A DNA stretch of 64,000 bases from Channallabes apus (GCA_030522415.1 CM060107.1:23137071-23201070), one strand, 5' to 3'. Numbered from the stretch's first letter, positions 33,207-48,700 are shown. Made by a program: numbers and translations. Notes: a model not told the origin generated them from the sequence alone.

Positions 33207-36200
33207 ATGAAACTGAAAAAGCAGGTGACTGTGTGTGGCGGGGCCATCTTCTGTGTGGCTGTCTTCTCTCTTTATCTGATGTTGGATCGTGTCCAGCATG
33301 ACCCAGGCAGGAGACAGAATGGGGGAAACTTCCCAAGGGTAAGAATGCTAAAGGAGCTTGTGTGTGTGTGTGTGTCGGAGGAATGCAAAACAATATGCGT
33401 TTTTGTTAAAGACTAAATAAATAGAAAAAAGCCAGGAGCAGTGGTTTAATATGAGTAAATGAAACACATTACAGATGGCTACATCTTAAATAAGGACACA
33501 TTTATAAATCTTGATCGAATAAATACAGTCTCTTACCCATGGAATGATCAGCTGTAACATAATGAGCTTTGTAGCAACAACTAAGGGATCATTTTAACCA
33601 TATATAGAGCTCCAAATTCAGCAAAAAAAAATGTTTGTGGCTTGTGTAACCATAAAACATGTAGTGCGGGTCAGTCATGTGATCACAAATAAACTTGCTC
33701 ATTTATGAGTTTATTATTCTTTAAAGCTGTGCATTAAAGAAAAGAATATATGTTCATGTACATATATTAAATAAATGAATATGTATTATCTGAACATTCA
33801 AATTAAGGGCGAACATGGTGCGAGACCTTATTGTGTAAAGCAGGAAGGTCACAGCCCATGTCCATTCCAATATTTGCATTTCTCTTTTCTAACAACTCTA
33901 ACAAATCAACCTTGAGTTCATGAAATTCAGGCCCTGTGTACCTTAGTATTGATTTTAATAATTAATCAAATTACAGTACAAAACTAATTTCGGCTTTGAT
34001 GGAGTTAAGTTTACTGTCTGTATCTGTGCAAATGTGAGTAATGGTATACTCTTTAAAAAAAAAAAAACCTTTCTGATATGGTCTAAATAGCGTCCTTAAG
34101 GAGTAAAAGATTTTGGCAATTTATTATGCATGCATGAATGTTATCGATATCTGTAGTTTGCACCAATCTAATACAGAAATTAATATCGGTCAATTTAAAT
34201 CTTTTTTTGTTCTGTTGTTGTGTGGTTGCAACTTTTTTTTTTTTTTTAGTTTTTGCTCTGCCTGGGGATATTTTGCAAAATCAATGGCAACCCAATACAC
34301 AGAAGAAAAATTAACATGCAACTTAATATATAATGTAGCCTAAATTATGTTTGGCAATGAATCTTGGCAGTAACTACTGTGTGCTTCACTACAGATAGTG
34401 TATACAGTAAGGTTTATCATCGTGCGTAAAGTTTCCAGAGAAACAGGATGTTTTTCACAAATGTGTCTTATCAGCTGTACATGCAAGTTGCTTTTAAGGC
34501 AGCTGGACTGAAATCTATAAATATATGTATTCAAATGCATATAATGTGCTCATACATGTATACAAACTCAAAGTACTGACGTTCAGCTTTAAAAATCAGG
34601 TGTCGGGTGAGTGTGAAAGGAATTGCATATTTTGTATATGTGTCCCTCACCTCTTTTTTTTTTTTTTTTTTTTTATTATTTATTTTTAAACGGAAACATA
34701 CTTGCACTGCTGGCTGCTCAGCCAGTTCATGACCGAGTATTCTGTATGTGTTGTATCCACTGACAAAAGATGAAAGGTCAGATAAAAAAAACAAAAGAGG
34801 TCTATTGTTAATTATGAAGACTAAAGATATTTCACTGCCAGTAAAGACAATGGTGGATGACAGATTTTTTTTTTTCCTGGTGGTGAAAAAAACCTTTACC
34901 ACAGTTGACCAAATCAAGAACACCTTCCAGGAGGTAGATGTATCCTTGTGTCAAACTCAACAATCGATAGAAGACTTAACTAGAGTAAAGAAGTGTGTGT
35001 GTGTATGTGTGTATATATATAATTATTTTTGTCTGTATGCCGTCGGTAAGTTTCAAAACCAGGAAGTCAGTTGTAGTGTGTCAAAAACATGGAAAAAGCT
35101 TGTCCGGTCTTGGAACAGTGGTTAATGGTCAGGCGAGACAAAGGTCAACTTGCATCAGAATGATGGGAAGATCAAAGATTCCATTCTTTTTGTATACAAT
35201 TCATATTGACTGAAAGTTTGTGAAAAACCTACAGTATCTATTATTTTTAGAAATGTCCTTGAGCAGAACGACTCGCCTTTACTTACCAGTATTTTATACT
35301 GTGTTTTGTGCTAATAAATTTGATTATAAGTAAACACTCCTTATGTTTGAGGAACTAAACAGCTGATAAGGTCCTGTGTTAGTATATAAACAGGATTATT
35401 TTAAGATGTCGTGATGCAGATTGTAACTTATTTTTCCTGTAGAAAATGGGCATTGTATTATATTGGTAGGTTAGATTTTATGTTTTTCCCTTTCAATTTT
35501 AGAGTGAGATTTCGGTGTTACAGAGCCGCATTGAGCAGCTGGAAAAGCTTCTGGAGGAGAACCATCAGATCATCAGCCACATTAAAGACTCTGTGCTGGA
35601 GCTTACAGACACAGGTGCCATCTCACCATCTGGCCAACTTCCGTTTCGCAGTGCCAACGGCTCCTGGGTGCTGCCTTTTGATGGAAGGCCCACCTTTCTC
35701 AGTGTAAAACCCCAAGACTGCCAGTTTGCACTGGGCCGCCATGGCCAGAGTGACCTGCAGGTAAATGTCCTACATTTCTAATATGGTTAAATGTGCGCAT
35801 GACTTGTAACCGCACAACAAGTCTTTTAATATCACATCATAACATGAATTTTATTTGTAATATTAAGAGAAGATTTGGCATAGGATCTGCATGTGGCTAC
35901 CCCCCCATCAATAGTTGCAATGCAGCAAACCTGCTTTGTTTTTAGTAAATATGGCAAGAACTTCTGGAAAAAGGATGTCTTTTATTTGCATCATGAACAA
36001 AAAGCAGTCAGCAGATTGACTCTCTGCGACATGTAACTTAGCACGGTTGAGTAGATTTGGGTGTGAAACGCAGCTGCTCTCCTGTTATTAAAATGAGATG
36101 CGTCTGACAGAAAGTGTCAGCACCTAGGATGATCCAGAGAGAAAATGTGTAACGTTGTAAGCTTTAGTTTTTGTGACATGTCTCTGTTTCTGTGTACGTA

Positions 36201-39200
36201 GATGCTAGATGTGTACTCTCTGCTGAAGTTTGACAATGTGGATGGAGGTGTATGGAAGCAGGGCTTTGACATCACATATGAACCCACTGAATGGGACAAT
36301 GAACCTTTGCAAGTTTTTGTAGTGCCCCACTCACATAATGATCCAGGTAGGTAAAAGTACTAGTTTGAGTTGTTATTCCATAGGGAACTCTTTTTGAGTT
36401 TGATACAGTATCTCAAAAGTAAGTACACCCCTCTAATTTCAGCAAACATTTTAGTATATCCTCTCAAAGGACACACTATATAAATAAAAACTTAGATATA
36501 TTTTAGAGAAGTCAATGTGCAGCTTGTATAACAGTACAGATTTACTGTTCTCTGAAAAAAAAAAAGTCAACATACAGCCATTATTGTCAAAATAGCCATG
36601 CAAAGTTTAACCATGCAAAGTCACATGTCTAATTCATCATGTTCATGTGTTTGTCAGCTTGATGGGATCATATAAATTATGTGTATCTTACAGATCATCT
36701 TGGAGCACGGAAAATTGGGTGCTTTGAGTACATTTAACTCGTGCTGACCACTGTATCGTCAACGTGGCTCTCAAACTTATAGACTGCTGATGACCTAAAA
36801 TAAAAAAAATAACCAAAAATTAAGAGGTTTCAAAAAGAAATAAAGTGTGAAATGAGAGACTTTTTTACCAAATTAAAAATAGAAAAACTTTTAGCTGTAA
36901 AAAAAAATTTTTTTTTACATAAAGTACAAATAATAAACTAAAATAAAAAAGAATAATGAAACCTCACAGAGGATTTGAGAAATATAAGTGTTAATCTCCA
37001 CAAAGATATGTTAGTTTCAGGATGTTACCGATCATCTTGTACTCTGAGTTACAGTACAGTGGCCAGGGTCATACAGAGGTTTTCTAAGACAGGTTCCACT
37101 CAGAACAGGCCTCTGTAAATGTCGATCAAAGAAGTTGAGTCCTCATGCTGTGCATCGGGTGTCATGAGTACTGCCAGCATTGATTTAGAGGTTGCAGAAG
37201 TGGGAGGTCATCTTGCCAGTGCTCAGACAATACGCTCCAACAAGTTGGTTTGCATGGCCGTCATCCCAGAGGAAAGCCTATTCTGAAGCTGGCTCAAAAG
37301 AAAGCCCGCAAACAGTTTGCTGAAGACAACCTGTGCAAGAGCATGAATTACTGGAACCATGTCCTGTGGTCTGATGAGACTTAAGATAAACTTGTTTGGG
37401 TCAGATGGTGTCCAGCATGTGTGGCGACGCCCTGGTGAGGAGTAACGAGAAAATTGTCTCTTGTCACAGTTAAGCATGGTGGTGGTAGCATCATAGTCTG
37501 GGGCTGCATGAGTGCTGCTGCTACTTGGGGGCTGCGATTCATTGAGGGAAGCATGGATTCCAGCATGTAGTGTGAACCAGGAGGATTAAGTCCATGCTAG
37601 ATAGCTGTGGTGCTCACGCACGATATTGACCCTTTGGACACACGTTACACAAGTTTGGTTCACTTAGGATGTACTCATTTTCATTGCCAGTTATTTCGAA
37701 AATAATGTCTGCATGTTGAGTTCTTGTTGGAGGACAGTAAATCTGTACTGCTATACAAGCTGAACATTGCCTGCTTTAATGTATATCCAATTTTCATTTC
37801 TATAGTATTGTTCCTTGAGAACATATACTATATATAACGAGGTTGCTGAAATGTGAGGGATGCACTCAGTTTTGTGATGTACTGTACATATTATTTAAGG
37901 AAATACTTAAATACATGACTAATGTTTGTATTGGAAACATTTTACTATGTACTAAAGTTATGTTTTTAATGTGTCAACTCTTAAGCAAACTTTGGCTTTG
38001 TTTATTCTGTCAGTTGAAAAGAAAACGATACTCTGCAGCCTATTCAAAGCACAGGTGTGCTGTAGGTAAAATAGGGCACAGTGTGGCATTTTGCAAGTTG
38101 TCGTAGAAGTTTAAGCTTTTAAGAATACTGTGGCTACACTGCACACATAATAAGTTTCTCTATCTGTTGTCTTATTTTTGTGGAATAACCTCTGAATATC
38201 ATTACTACAGCCTAGAACGCAAATCGTCTTCCAGCTTATTAAAAAATTCACTTAAAATCAATTTATTTTTTCCAACCTATGAGTGTACACTTCTGTAGGG
38301 GTTGAATTGATTCCTACTAGACATTTTGTTCATCATTTTTCTTTTATTAACAAATTTTTTCTGCATCCTGAATGCTGTAATGATGTAATTTGGTCCAGCA
38401 GAGCTGCAATAGTTTGTCACACGCAGACAGCCAGGTCTTCTTGATTATGCTGACATTGAGTTTTAAGCCTTTCAACCCCCTACCCCATTGTCCCCTTTTC
38501 TAATAATACAACAGACAGTTTTTTTTTCTTATGTTCACCTTCAGAATTGTATATTAAAGATACGTCTGTTTAATGCCCATGGTTTAAATTGTGGCCTATA
38601 ATTGGTCTAGTTATGAACCTTATAACCTTATGTTCACTCCCTTGGGTATTTGCATGCCATTTGCTACTGACATGAATAAGAAGTGCCTGTTGTAAGCTGT
38701 GGGACAGCTCTCTTGGAGCCTGCTTTGAACATAAATGACATAAGATAGGTTTATGGTAACTTGAATCTATATCTTAAAACTAACACCTGGTGCCAAAGAA
38801 ACATAGCCACCATAATAGCGATTTGTGTTCAGACTAGGCTATAAAAGAGCTTGTATTTCACCACAACAATACTGACCAATCATCAGCTCATGTATTCACA
38901 AAGGGCTTATGCCACTTTTCTTCTCTTGCACTGCACAGTATTGCGACATGAACAGCAGGTTAAAATGATGTGGTTGTCTGGCTTCAGTGAGTGATAGCCA
39001 TTACCTACAATATATGGAAGAAGTATATGGACTCATGACATCAATATCATGTGAGGGCATTCCACAGACCGTTGCCACCCATTCTGAAGCATATAATTAT
39101 CTAGATTGTCGGTGGATGCTGGGAATGAAACGAAAGGACCATTCCTACTTTGGCATGGCAATGCCTCTTTGTGCAAAGTGCAGTTCTTAGTTAATGAAGG

Positions 39201-42092
39201 CCAACGTTGGTGTGGATGAACTTGAAGTGGCCTGTAGAGTGTGCTGACCTTAACCCTACTGCACACCTTTGAGAATCTTTAGCACTGGGTGCAAGAAAGG
39301 CTCGCTGGTTGACATCATCAATAGTTTTGTGGCTGAATAAACACACATTGCCACATAAAAAGTTTTGTGGATAGCCTTCCCAGAAGAGTGGATATTGTGA
39401 TACTAGCAACGGAGGGCCTAAGTAGGAATGGGAAGCTCAACATGCACATGTGGGTGTGCTTGGTCAGGTGTCTTTGGCCATATATACTGTTCGTGCAAGC
39501 GAAATTCTACACCACCACATTACACATTTTAAATAAATTATTTTCCCCTTTGCATTTTGGACCAAGTATTTATACTTGCAGTCAAATTAGTGTTCAGCTG
39601 GTTCCTGTGTACGTTGTTACTTACTTGGAGCAATAAGAAAACATGGTGGTCCAGCAAAGCTTCTGGAAATCTGACTTCCTGTGTTTTTGTTTTATAATAA
39701 ATGTTATACAAAAACGTGTCCTATGAGTAAAACAATGAATTCTACTGATATTCCCTACGGTTCCTTTTGCACTGGCAGGTTGGGTCAAAACTTTTGACAA
39801 ATATTACACTGACCAGACACAACATATTCTGAACAACATGGTGGTCAAGCTTGCAGAAGACCCACGCAGGAAGTTCATCTGGTCAGAAATATCCTATTTT
39901 GTTAAGTGGTGGGAAAGTGTAGACGCCCAGAAACAGGAGGCAATGCGCAGGCAAGTTACACCTTTACAGTGACCTTTTAAATGGAAGCTTTTTATCACCT
40001 GCTAATCTATGTTTTAAAATGTATTTGACAGATTGATCCTGGGAGGGCAGCTGGAGATTGTGACAGGAGGATGGGTAATGACGGATGAAGCCAACAGTCA
40101 CTACTTTGCAATGATCGACCAGCTTATTGAAGGGCATCAGTGGCTGGAAAACAACTTGGGTATGCTTGCAGAATAATGTTCAGTATACGATGTTCATAGA
40201 ACAACATGGTTGCTAGTGTTCCTTAAATATATTGTTCGATGTATAGTTAGAATAAAGCAGTTGTCCATGTCCTTGCTATTGTGTGTTTTTATGTAACAAA
40301 AGGTGTGTGTGTGTGTGTGTGTACGGGCATGTTCAGGTGTGACCCCTCGCTCAGGGTGGGCTGTTGACCCTTTTGGCCACAGCGCCACCATGCCTTACTT
40401 ACTGAAGAAAGCCAACCTGACCAGCATGTTGATTCAGAGGGTCCACTACTCTATTAAGAAACATTTTTCTTCCACGCAGAACCTGGAGTTCATGTGGAGA
40501 CAGGCTTGGGGTGAGATATCCAACCATGATTTAAACTGCTTCATGTTTAGAACCCTTTAATTCTGTTTAAAATTGAGATTTTAAACAATTAATTAGAAGC
40601 AAACTTATAATCAATTCCTCATAATCAAGTAAAAGTTAACCTTTTAAGTGATGTAAGTAGTTCAGTCTTAATTTAGAATAACTGTAAACATAGAAATTGC
40701 ATTAAAATGCAATAGATCCTCTATGGATAAAATGGCTTATAATCTCATGCTAACATTAATTAAGGTGGTCTATCCATATAATAACGAACCACCTATGGCC
40801 TTCATCTAATCTGTAAGATGCTTGGATAGTTTTTTCATTCAACAGGTACACAAATTACCCAACACTTGGGAATCTGCATTGAATTTAGCTTGTGTTGGTC
40901 ATTTCCAGACCTTGAGTTTAGTAATCGTACAAACCCAAAATAATTGTTGATTCTTTACAGCGTCATTCTTGACATTTTACATCTCCTTACGCTGCACAGG
41001 AACTCAGTGTTTCTAGCATTTTGGGTTCCTGTTTATCACTGTGAAATCCGACACTACTTCTGTAAAGAAAATGCAGAATAACTTGTATTTTGTAACAGAT
41101 CCTCAGTCAAGCACAGACCTGTTCTGCCACATGATGCCCTTCTACAGCTACGATGTCCCACACACATGTGGGCCTGACCCAAAGATCTGCTGCCAGTTTG
41201 ACTTTAAGCGTCTTCCAGGCAGCAGGATCAACTGCCCCTGGAAGGTGCCTCCACAGGCCATCTCTGAAGCTAATGTAGCTGAGAGGTAATATTTTATTAC
41301 AGCCTCTGAAGCAGAGTTGAGTTAATTTAGGAAATTACTGTAAGCTGAAATAACACGGTTAACAACTCTTATTTATTATCCCAGGGTTCAAGTCCTTTTG
41401 GACCAGTATCGCAAGAAATCTAAGCTTTTCCGTAGCAAGGTCCTTCTGATACCCCTGGGAGACGATTTCCGCTATGATAAAGCCCTAGAGTGGGACCAAC
41501 AATATATCAACTACCAGAAGCTTTTTGATTACATGAACTCTCACCCAGAATTGCATGTTCAGGTAAATGATGTACTGTAGTGAGATTTAACAGACTGTTC
41601 ATCAAACTTATCCTGATCCGGTGACTTCAGTGTATATTGATAGGAAATTGATAAGCAAATTGATAGGAAATTTAAATTGCACATTGCAAGAGTGGTGTCT
41701 TGCTTAGTTTCTTTTCTTATCTAGTTTTTTTTGTATGTTTGAGATTAAAAAGGTTGATGAGAGAACTGTATTTGTTTTGAGTAAAATCTGCAGTTAATAG
41801 TGTGATTCATCTTTGTCTTTAGGCACAGTTTGGCACTCTCACGGACTACTTCAGTGCTGTATATAAGGCTAATAGGGTGGGCCAGGGGATGAGACCACCT
41901 GGTTACCCTGTACTGAGTGGAGATTTCTTTGCTTATGCTGACCGGGAGGATCATTACTGGAGTGGCTATTACACCTCTAGACCATTCTACAAAAACCTAG
42001 ACCGTGTGCTTGAGTCCCATCTTAGGTTAGTGCGAAACTCATTTTTATTGCATTCTGTGCCCAATGTCACACACATTATTATTATTTTTTTA

Positions 42093-42164
<72 letters not shown>

Positions 42165-42957
42165 CAAAAAAAGAAACGTTTTTACTTTCAGTAAACTTAA
42201 TGTGTAAATATTTGTATGAACACTAAAAGAGTCAACACCATAAGACATAAACTAAAAATGTTTCACAATGTGTCCCTGAATGAAGGGAGGCTCAAAATCA
42301 AAAGTTCCAGTCAGTATCTGGTGGCCACCAGCTGCTTGAAGTACTGCAGTGCATCTCCTCCTCATGGACTGGACCAGTTTTGTCAGTTCTTGCTGTGAGA
42401 TGGAGGGATTGTGTGTTCCTGGTGTTACTCGGGCAGTTGTTGTGGCCATCCTATACCTATCACGCAGGTGTGCTATTCGGATGTACCCATCCTGTGCAGA
42501 TGTTGTTACACGTGGTCTTCCACTGCGTGGATGATCAGTTGTCCTTCTTGTCCCCCCAGTTGTCCCCCCTGTAGCGCTGCCTGGGGTCGTCTCACAGTGC
42601 GGACATGGCAATTTATTGCCCTAGCCACATCAGCAGTCCTCATGCCTCCCTGCAGCATGCCTAATGCACGTTCACGCAGATGAGCAGGGACCCTGGGCAT
42701 CTTTCTTTGGGTGTTTTTCACAGTCGGTAGACAAGTCTCTTTAGTGTCCTGCGTTTTTAGAACTGTGGCCTTAAATGCCTACTTTTGTAAGCTGTTAAGG
42801 TCTTAACAACCATTCCACAGGTGCATGTTAATTGAACATGCATGGAAAACATTGTTTAAACCCTTTACAATGAAGATCTGTAAAGTCATTTGGATTTTTA
42901 CAACATTATTGTTGAAATACACAGTCCTGAAAAAGGGGCGTTTCTTTTTTTTGCTGA

Positions 42958-43027
<70 letters not shown>

Positions 43028-44640
43028 TGGTGTGAAAAACTATTTGCCCCCTTCCTGATTTCTTATTCTTTTGCATGTTTGTCACACTTAAATGTTTCTG
43101 CTCATCAAAAACGTTAACTATTAGTCAAAGATAGCATAATTGAACACAAAATGCAGTTTTTAAATGAAGGTTTACATTATTAAGGGAGAAAAAAAACTCC
43201 AAATCTACATGGCCCTGTGTGAAAAAGTGATTGCCCCCCTTTTTAAAAAATAACTTAACTGTGGTTTATGACACCTGAGTTCAATTTCTGTAGTCACCCC
43301 CAGGCCTGATTACTGCCACACCTGTTTCAATCAAGAAATCACTTAAATAGGAGCTACCTGACACAGAGAAGTAGACCAAAAGCACCTCAAAAGCTAGACA
43401 TCATGCCAAGATCCAAAGAAATTCAGGAACAAATGAGAACAAAAGTAATTGAGATCTATCAGTCTGGTAAAGGTTATAAAGCCATTTCTAAAGCTTTGGG
43501 ACTCCAGCGAACCACAGTGAGAGCCATTATCCACAAATGGCAAAAACATGGAACAGTGGTGAATCTTCCCAGGAGTGGCCGGCCGACCAAAATTACCCCA
43601 AGAGCGCAGAGACAACTCATCCGAGAGGCCACAAAAGACCCCAGGACAACATCTAAAGAACTGCAGGCCTCACTTGCCTCAATTAAGGTCAGTGTTCACG
43701 ACTCCACAATAAGAAAGAGACTGGGCAAAAACGGCCTGCATGGCAGATTTCCAAGGCGCAAACCACTTTTAAGCAAAAAGAACATTAAGGCTCGTCTCAA
43801 TTTTGCTAAAAAACATCTCAATGATTGCCAAGACTTTTGGGAAAATACCTTGTGGACCGACGAGACAAAAGTTGAACTTTTTGGAAGGTGCGTGTCCCGT
43901 TACATCTGGCGTAAAAGTAACACAGCATTTCAGAAAAAGAACATCATACCAACAGTAAAATATGGTGGTGGTAGTGTGATGGTCTGGGGTTGTTTTGCTG
44001 TTTCAGGACCTGGAAGGCTTGCTGTGATAGATGGAACCATGAATTCTACTGTCTACCAAAAAATCCTGAAGGAGAATGTCCGGCCATCTGTTCGTCAACT
44101 CAAGCTGAAGTGATCTTGGGTGCTGCAGCAGGACAATGACCCAAAACACACCAGCAAATCCACCTCTGAATGGCTGAAGAAAAACAAAATGAAGACTTTG
44201 GAGTGGCCTAGTCAAAGTCCTGACCTGAATCCTATTGAGATGTTGTGGCATGACCTTAAAAAGGCGGTTCATGCTAGAAAACCCTCAAATAAAGCTGAAT
44301 TACAACAATTCTGCAAAGATGAGTGGGCCAAAATTCCTCCAGAGCACTGTAAAGGACTCGTTGCAAGTTATCGCAAACGCTTGATTGCAGTTATTGCTGC
44401 TAAGGGTGGCCCAACCAGTTATTAGGTTCAGGGGGCAATTACTTTTTCACACAGGGCCATGTAGGTTTGGATTTTTTTTCTCCCTAAATAATAAAACCCC
44501 TCATTTAAAAACTGCATTTTGTGTTTACTTGTGTTATCTTTGACTAATAGTTAAATGTGTTTGATGATCAGAAACATTTTGTGTGACAAACATGCAAAAG
44601 AATAAGAAATCAGGAGGGGGGCAAATAGTTTTTCACACCA

Positions 44641-44712
<72 letters not shown>

Positions 44713-45735
44713 ATTTTTTATTTTATTTTTATTCTTCTGGCTTTTTATCTAGTTTAGTTTATGTGCTGCCAAATTTGTATGGAACAACAATCAACTAATG
44801 GTTATTGAATTTAATGATTTAATTACTGCTTTGGCCAGAGCTTTCATAGTTGGCAGGAAGGAATGTGTATTGCCAGGTGGCCTAAAGCATTTGTTGTTTG
44901 TTCCCCTGCCTACTTGTCTGGCGTAATGCATTTGTGAACCTGTGCTCGTAATTATCACTTCTTTAAAGCTGTTGTTGGGCATTGTTAATGATGGCTTCTA
45001 GTGTTACTTCCCATTGCTGGCAGTAGATTCCTCAGCAAAGGATTGATATGGTGTTTCACAGCACCATAAGCGTTAAAATGTTTGCTAGGATTTTGTTTTT
45101 CATAACGTAAGCAATAAATCCTGGTCCCTGGTAGCAAAGCATTTAGCAACTCAAAATTGTCATCCCATATTGGCAGCCTGAAGGTGTAGCAGTTTATTAA
45201 ATTATCTTGTGGTATGTTTCAGGGGGGCAGAGATTCTTTACAGTTTGGCTGTTGCACATGCACGCCACGCAGGGATGGAAGGGCGCTACCCCATCTCAGA
45301 CTACTCCCTTCTGACGGATGCCAGGCGCAACGTTGGCCTCTTCCAGCATCATGATGCAATCACTGGCACTGCCAAGGAGGCTGTTGTCATTGACTACGGC
45401 ACAAGGTCAGAATTATTGTGACTGTATATAAAAATTTAATTCCAACAAAAGGTAGAATAGAGAAAAATTATGGCTAAATACTGAGTGTGTTGCTAATGAC
45501 CAAATGATGCCTGTTTTCTGTTTTTGTCTTTGTTGGGTTCCTTGCTCTTGCAGGTTATTGCGCTCACTTATTGGGTTGAAAAGAGTGATCATTAACGCTG
45601 CACACTTCCTTATAATGAAAAATAAAGATATTTATCGCTTCTACCAGACTGAGCCTTTCCTGGAAACGGTAAGAAGAGCAAGCATAAATCTGTTTATGTG
45701 AACAGTTTAGCTGAAATAATTTAAAGGCAAAGCTC

Positions 45736-45773
<38 letters not shown>

Positions 45774-48700
45774 CTGTGTGTGTGCGTGCAGGATGACCGC
45801 CGTGCCACACAGGACTCTTTGCCCCAACGCACTTTGATTGAATTGGACTCTTCACCTAGGTACAGCAGATGTTTAAATTCACCACTCAGTTAAACAGGAT
45901 TTTTCACTTTTAAGAAATTATACTGGTAGAACATTTTCAATTAGTCTGACTGCTTTTAGTATATAAATAGTTTTTCCTTTGCTGGTGTGTCCTGTCCTGT
46001 TTTTTGACAGACCTTGTGTAGTCTGTTAGGAGCGCGACCTGATGGTATTATGTTTGTGTGTTTGATCATAGATCTTTGTTGCTGCACCTAACTGGTTATA
46101 AAAATAATTAAATATTTAGGCTGTAAAAAAAAAAAGAAACTCAATGATTTACTGGGGTTCTATTTAGTCCAACGTCATGATTGTCAGTGAGCCTGTTCGA
46201 TAAGCAGTCTGCACTCTAGTACAGTTATTTTTTTTTCCTCCCCCATTGACAGGTTAATAAATGGCCAGGTTTAACTAAAAGGACCTGATGAAGTATTGCA
46301 AGCACTCTTATCTGCAGACCTTGTGTGCTCAGTAATCAGAAGATAGCCTTGATGTCTCTCTTGTTTAGGTACCTAGTACTGTTTAACCCTGTGGAGCAGG
46401 AGCGTCTGTGTGTGGTCACTGTGCTGGTAAACTCAGCACGGTTCAGAGTTCTCACTGAGGATGGCCAGACCCTGCCAGTGCAGCTCAGTGCACAGTGGAA
46501 CTCAGCTGTGCAGATGGATGGAGAAGTTTACCAGGTGTGTGTGTGTGTGTGTTTGTGAGATTGAGTGAGTGAGAGTGTATGTGTGAAGGTCCATAAATTA
46601 AATTACTTTTTATTGCTGAGGAAAATGTAGACAATATCAATCAGATGCAGTTCAAAGGCAAATGCTTTCATGCAGCCAGAGTAGCCATGCTAACCGAAAC
46701 AATTTTTACTGGTGGTGTTTATTTTTTTTAATAAATTTTTTTATTTTTTAAACTGTATTAAATTTTTTTAGTTGGCTGCAGTTTAACGTTATTGTAATAA
46801 TTTCTAAATAGTTGAAACTTTAAAAGAATGTAGAAAAGTAAGTCATAAAAATGTATTTAAAAATAATAAAAAAACAACTCTAATCAAGTGTGAGTTGCTG
46901 TGTTTCATGTGACTCCAGCTGTTCCGGCTTGTCTGATTAGCCTCTGCTGTTCTCTTGTCTCTAGGCTTCCTTCATGGCCCGCCTTCCTGCTCTGGGATTG
47001 GCTGTGTTCCATCTGTATGACTCGAATGACTCCCCTATGACTTTACGCTCAGATACACTGCTGAGGGCTCCAGGGCGTAGCCAGAATGCGCATGGTTTGC
47101 ATCCTCTTCCTGTGCGCTCTCAGGTGCCTGACTCACTGCCCATCTACATCCAGACACAGTCTCTGACGTTGGGCTTCTCCGGCACCACAGGCCTGTTGGA
47201 GGTGAGCCAGGACTCCTGTGGGGATGGAGTCATAAAAGTCTAGTACAGTGTTAACACCGGTATAAAAATGATGCTGTAGACCTTAGAGGGTTTAATGCTA
47301 GATTTTTAACTTGAAGTGCTTAGGTTGTACTGCAGACTGCTATAAATTGAAATGTTTTTTCTTTTCTAGGATCTAAACTTACTGAACACTTTATTTGAAA
47401 AACATGTTAAAATGTTAATACTTTTGAATTATAGCTTTAAAACTGCTTCAAAGAAACACAACACTACCAATGTTCAGTCTTGTAAAATGCCGTCATTAGT
47501 AGCTTTTATGATCTTCGTACAGATTATTCAATATCATGGAGACATCGTTATTAATTGGTATTAGTGCTGCACAATTAACTGCATAAAAATCTAAATCCAT
47601 AAAAATATGGACAAATGCAATTACTTAATCATAAAAGGCTGCAATTTATTACAGGTTATATACACATTGTCTGGAATTTATGTAACATTTGTAAATGTTA
47701 TACACTCACCTAAAGGATTATTAGGAACACCTGTTCAATTTCTCATTAATGCAATTATCTAATCAACCAAGCACATGGCAGTTTCTTCAATGCATTTAGG
47801 GGTGTGGTCCTGGTCAAGACAATCTCCTGAACTCCAAACTGAATGTCAGAATGGGAAAGAAAGGCAATTTTGAGTGTGGCATGGTTGTTGGTGCCAGACA
47901 GGCCGGTCTGAGTATTTCACAATCTGCGAGGTTACTGGGATTTTCACGCACAACCATTTCTAGGGTTTACAAAGAATGGTGTGAAAAGGGAAAAACATCC
48001 AGTATGCGGCAGTCCTGTGGGCGAAAATGCCTTGTTGATGCTCGAGGTCAGAGGAGAATGGGCCGAATGATTCAAGCTGATAGAAGAGCAACTTTGACTG
48101 AAATAACCACTTGTTACAACCGAGGTGTGCAGCAAAGCATTTGTGAAGCCACAACACACACAACCTTGAGGCGGATGGGCTACAACAGCAGAAAACCCCA
48201 CCGGGTACCACTCATCTCCACTCCAAATAGGAAAAAGAGGCTACAATTTGCACGAGCTCACCAAAATTGGACAGTTGAAGACTAGAAAAATGTTGCCTGG
48301 TCTGATAAGTCTCGATTTCTCTTGAGACATTCAAATGGTAGAGTCAGAATTTGCCATAAACAGAATGCAGAGTGCAGGCTGGTGGTGGTGGTGTAATGGT
48401 GTGGGGGATGTTTTCTTGGCACACTTTAGGCCCCTTCGTGCCAATTGGGCATCATGTAAATGCCACGGTATACCTGAGCATTGTTTCTGACCATGTCCTT
48501 CCTTTTATGACCACCATGTACCCATCCTCTGATGGCTACTTCTAGCAGGATAATGCACCATGTCACAAAGCTCAAATCATTTCAAATTGGTTTCTTGAAC
48601 ATGATAATGAGTTCACTGTACTAAAATATATATTTTTTCAGTTTGTAGTTTATTGTTGGCAAACATACTTGTAATGAGAAATTTTTGGTACTTTTTGGTA

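Noticed and set aside
42890..43117. ORFs with long Tyr-Ile runs
   Set aside because: Translation of a (TA)n microsatellite; no gene.
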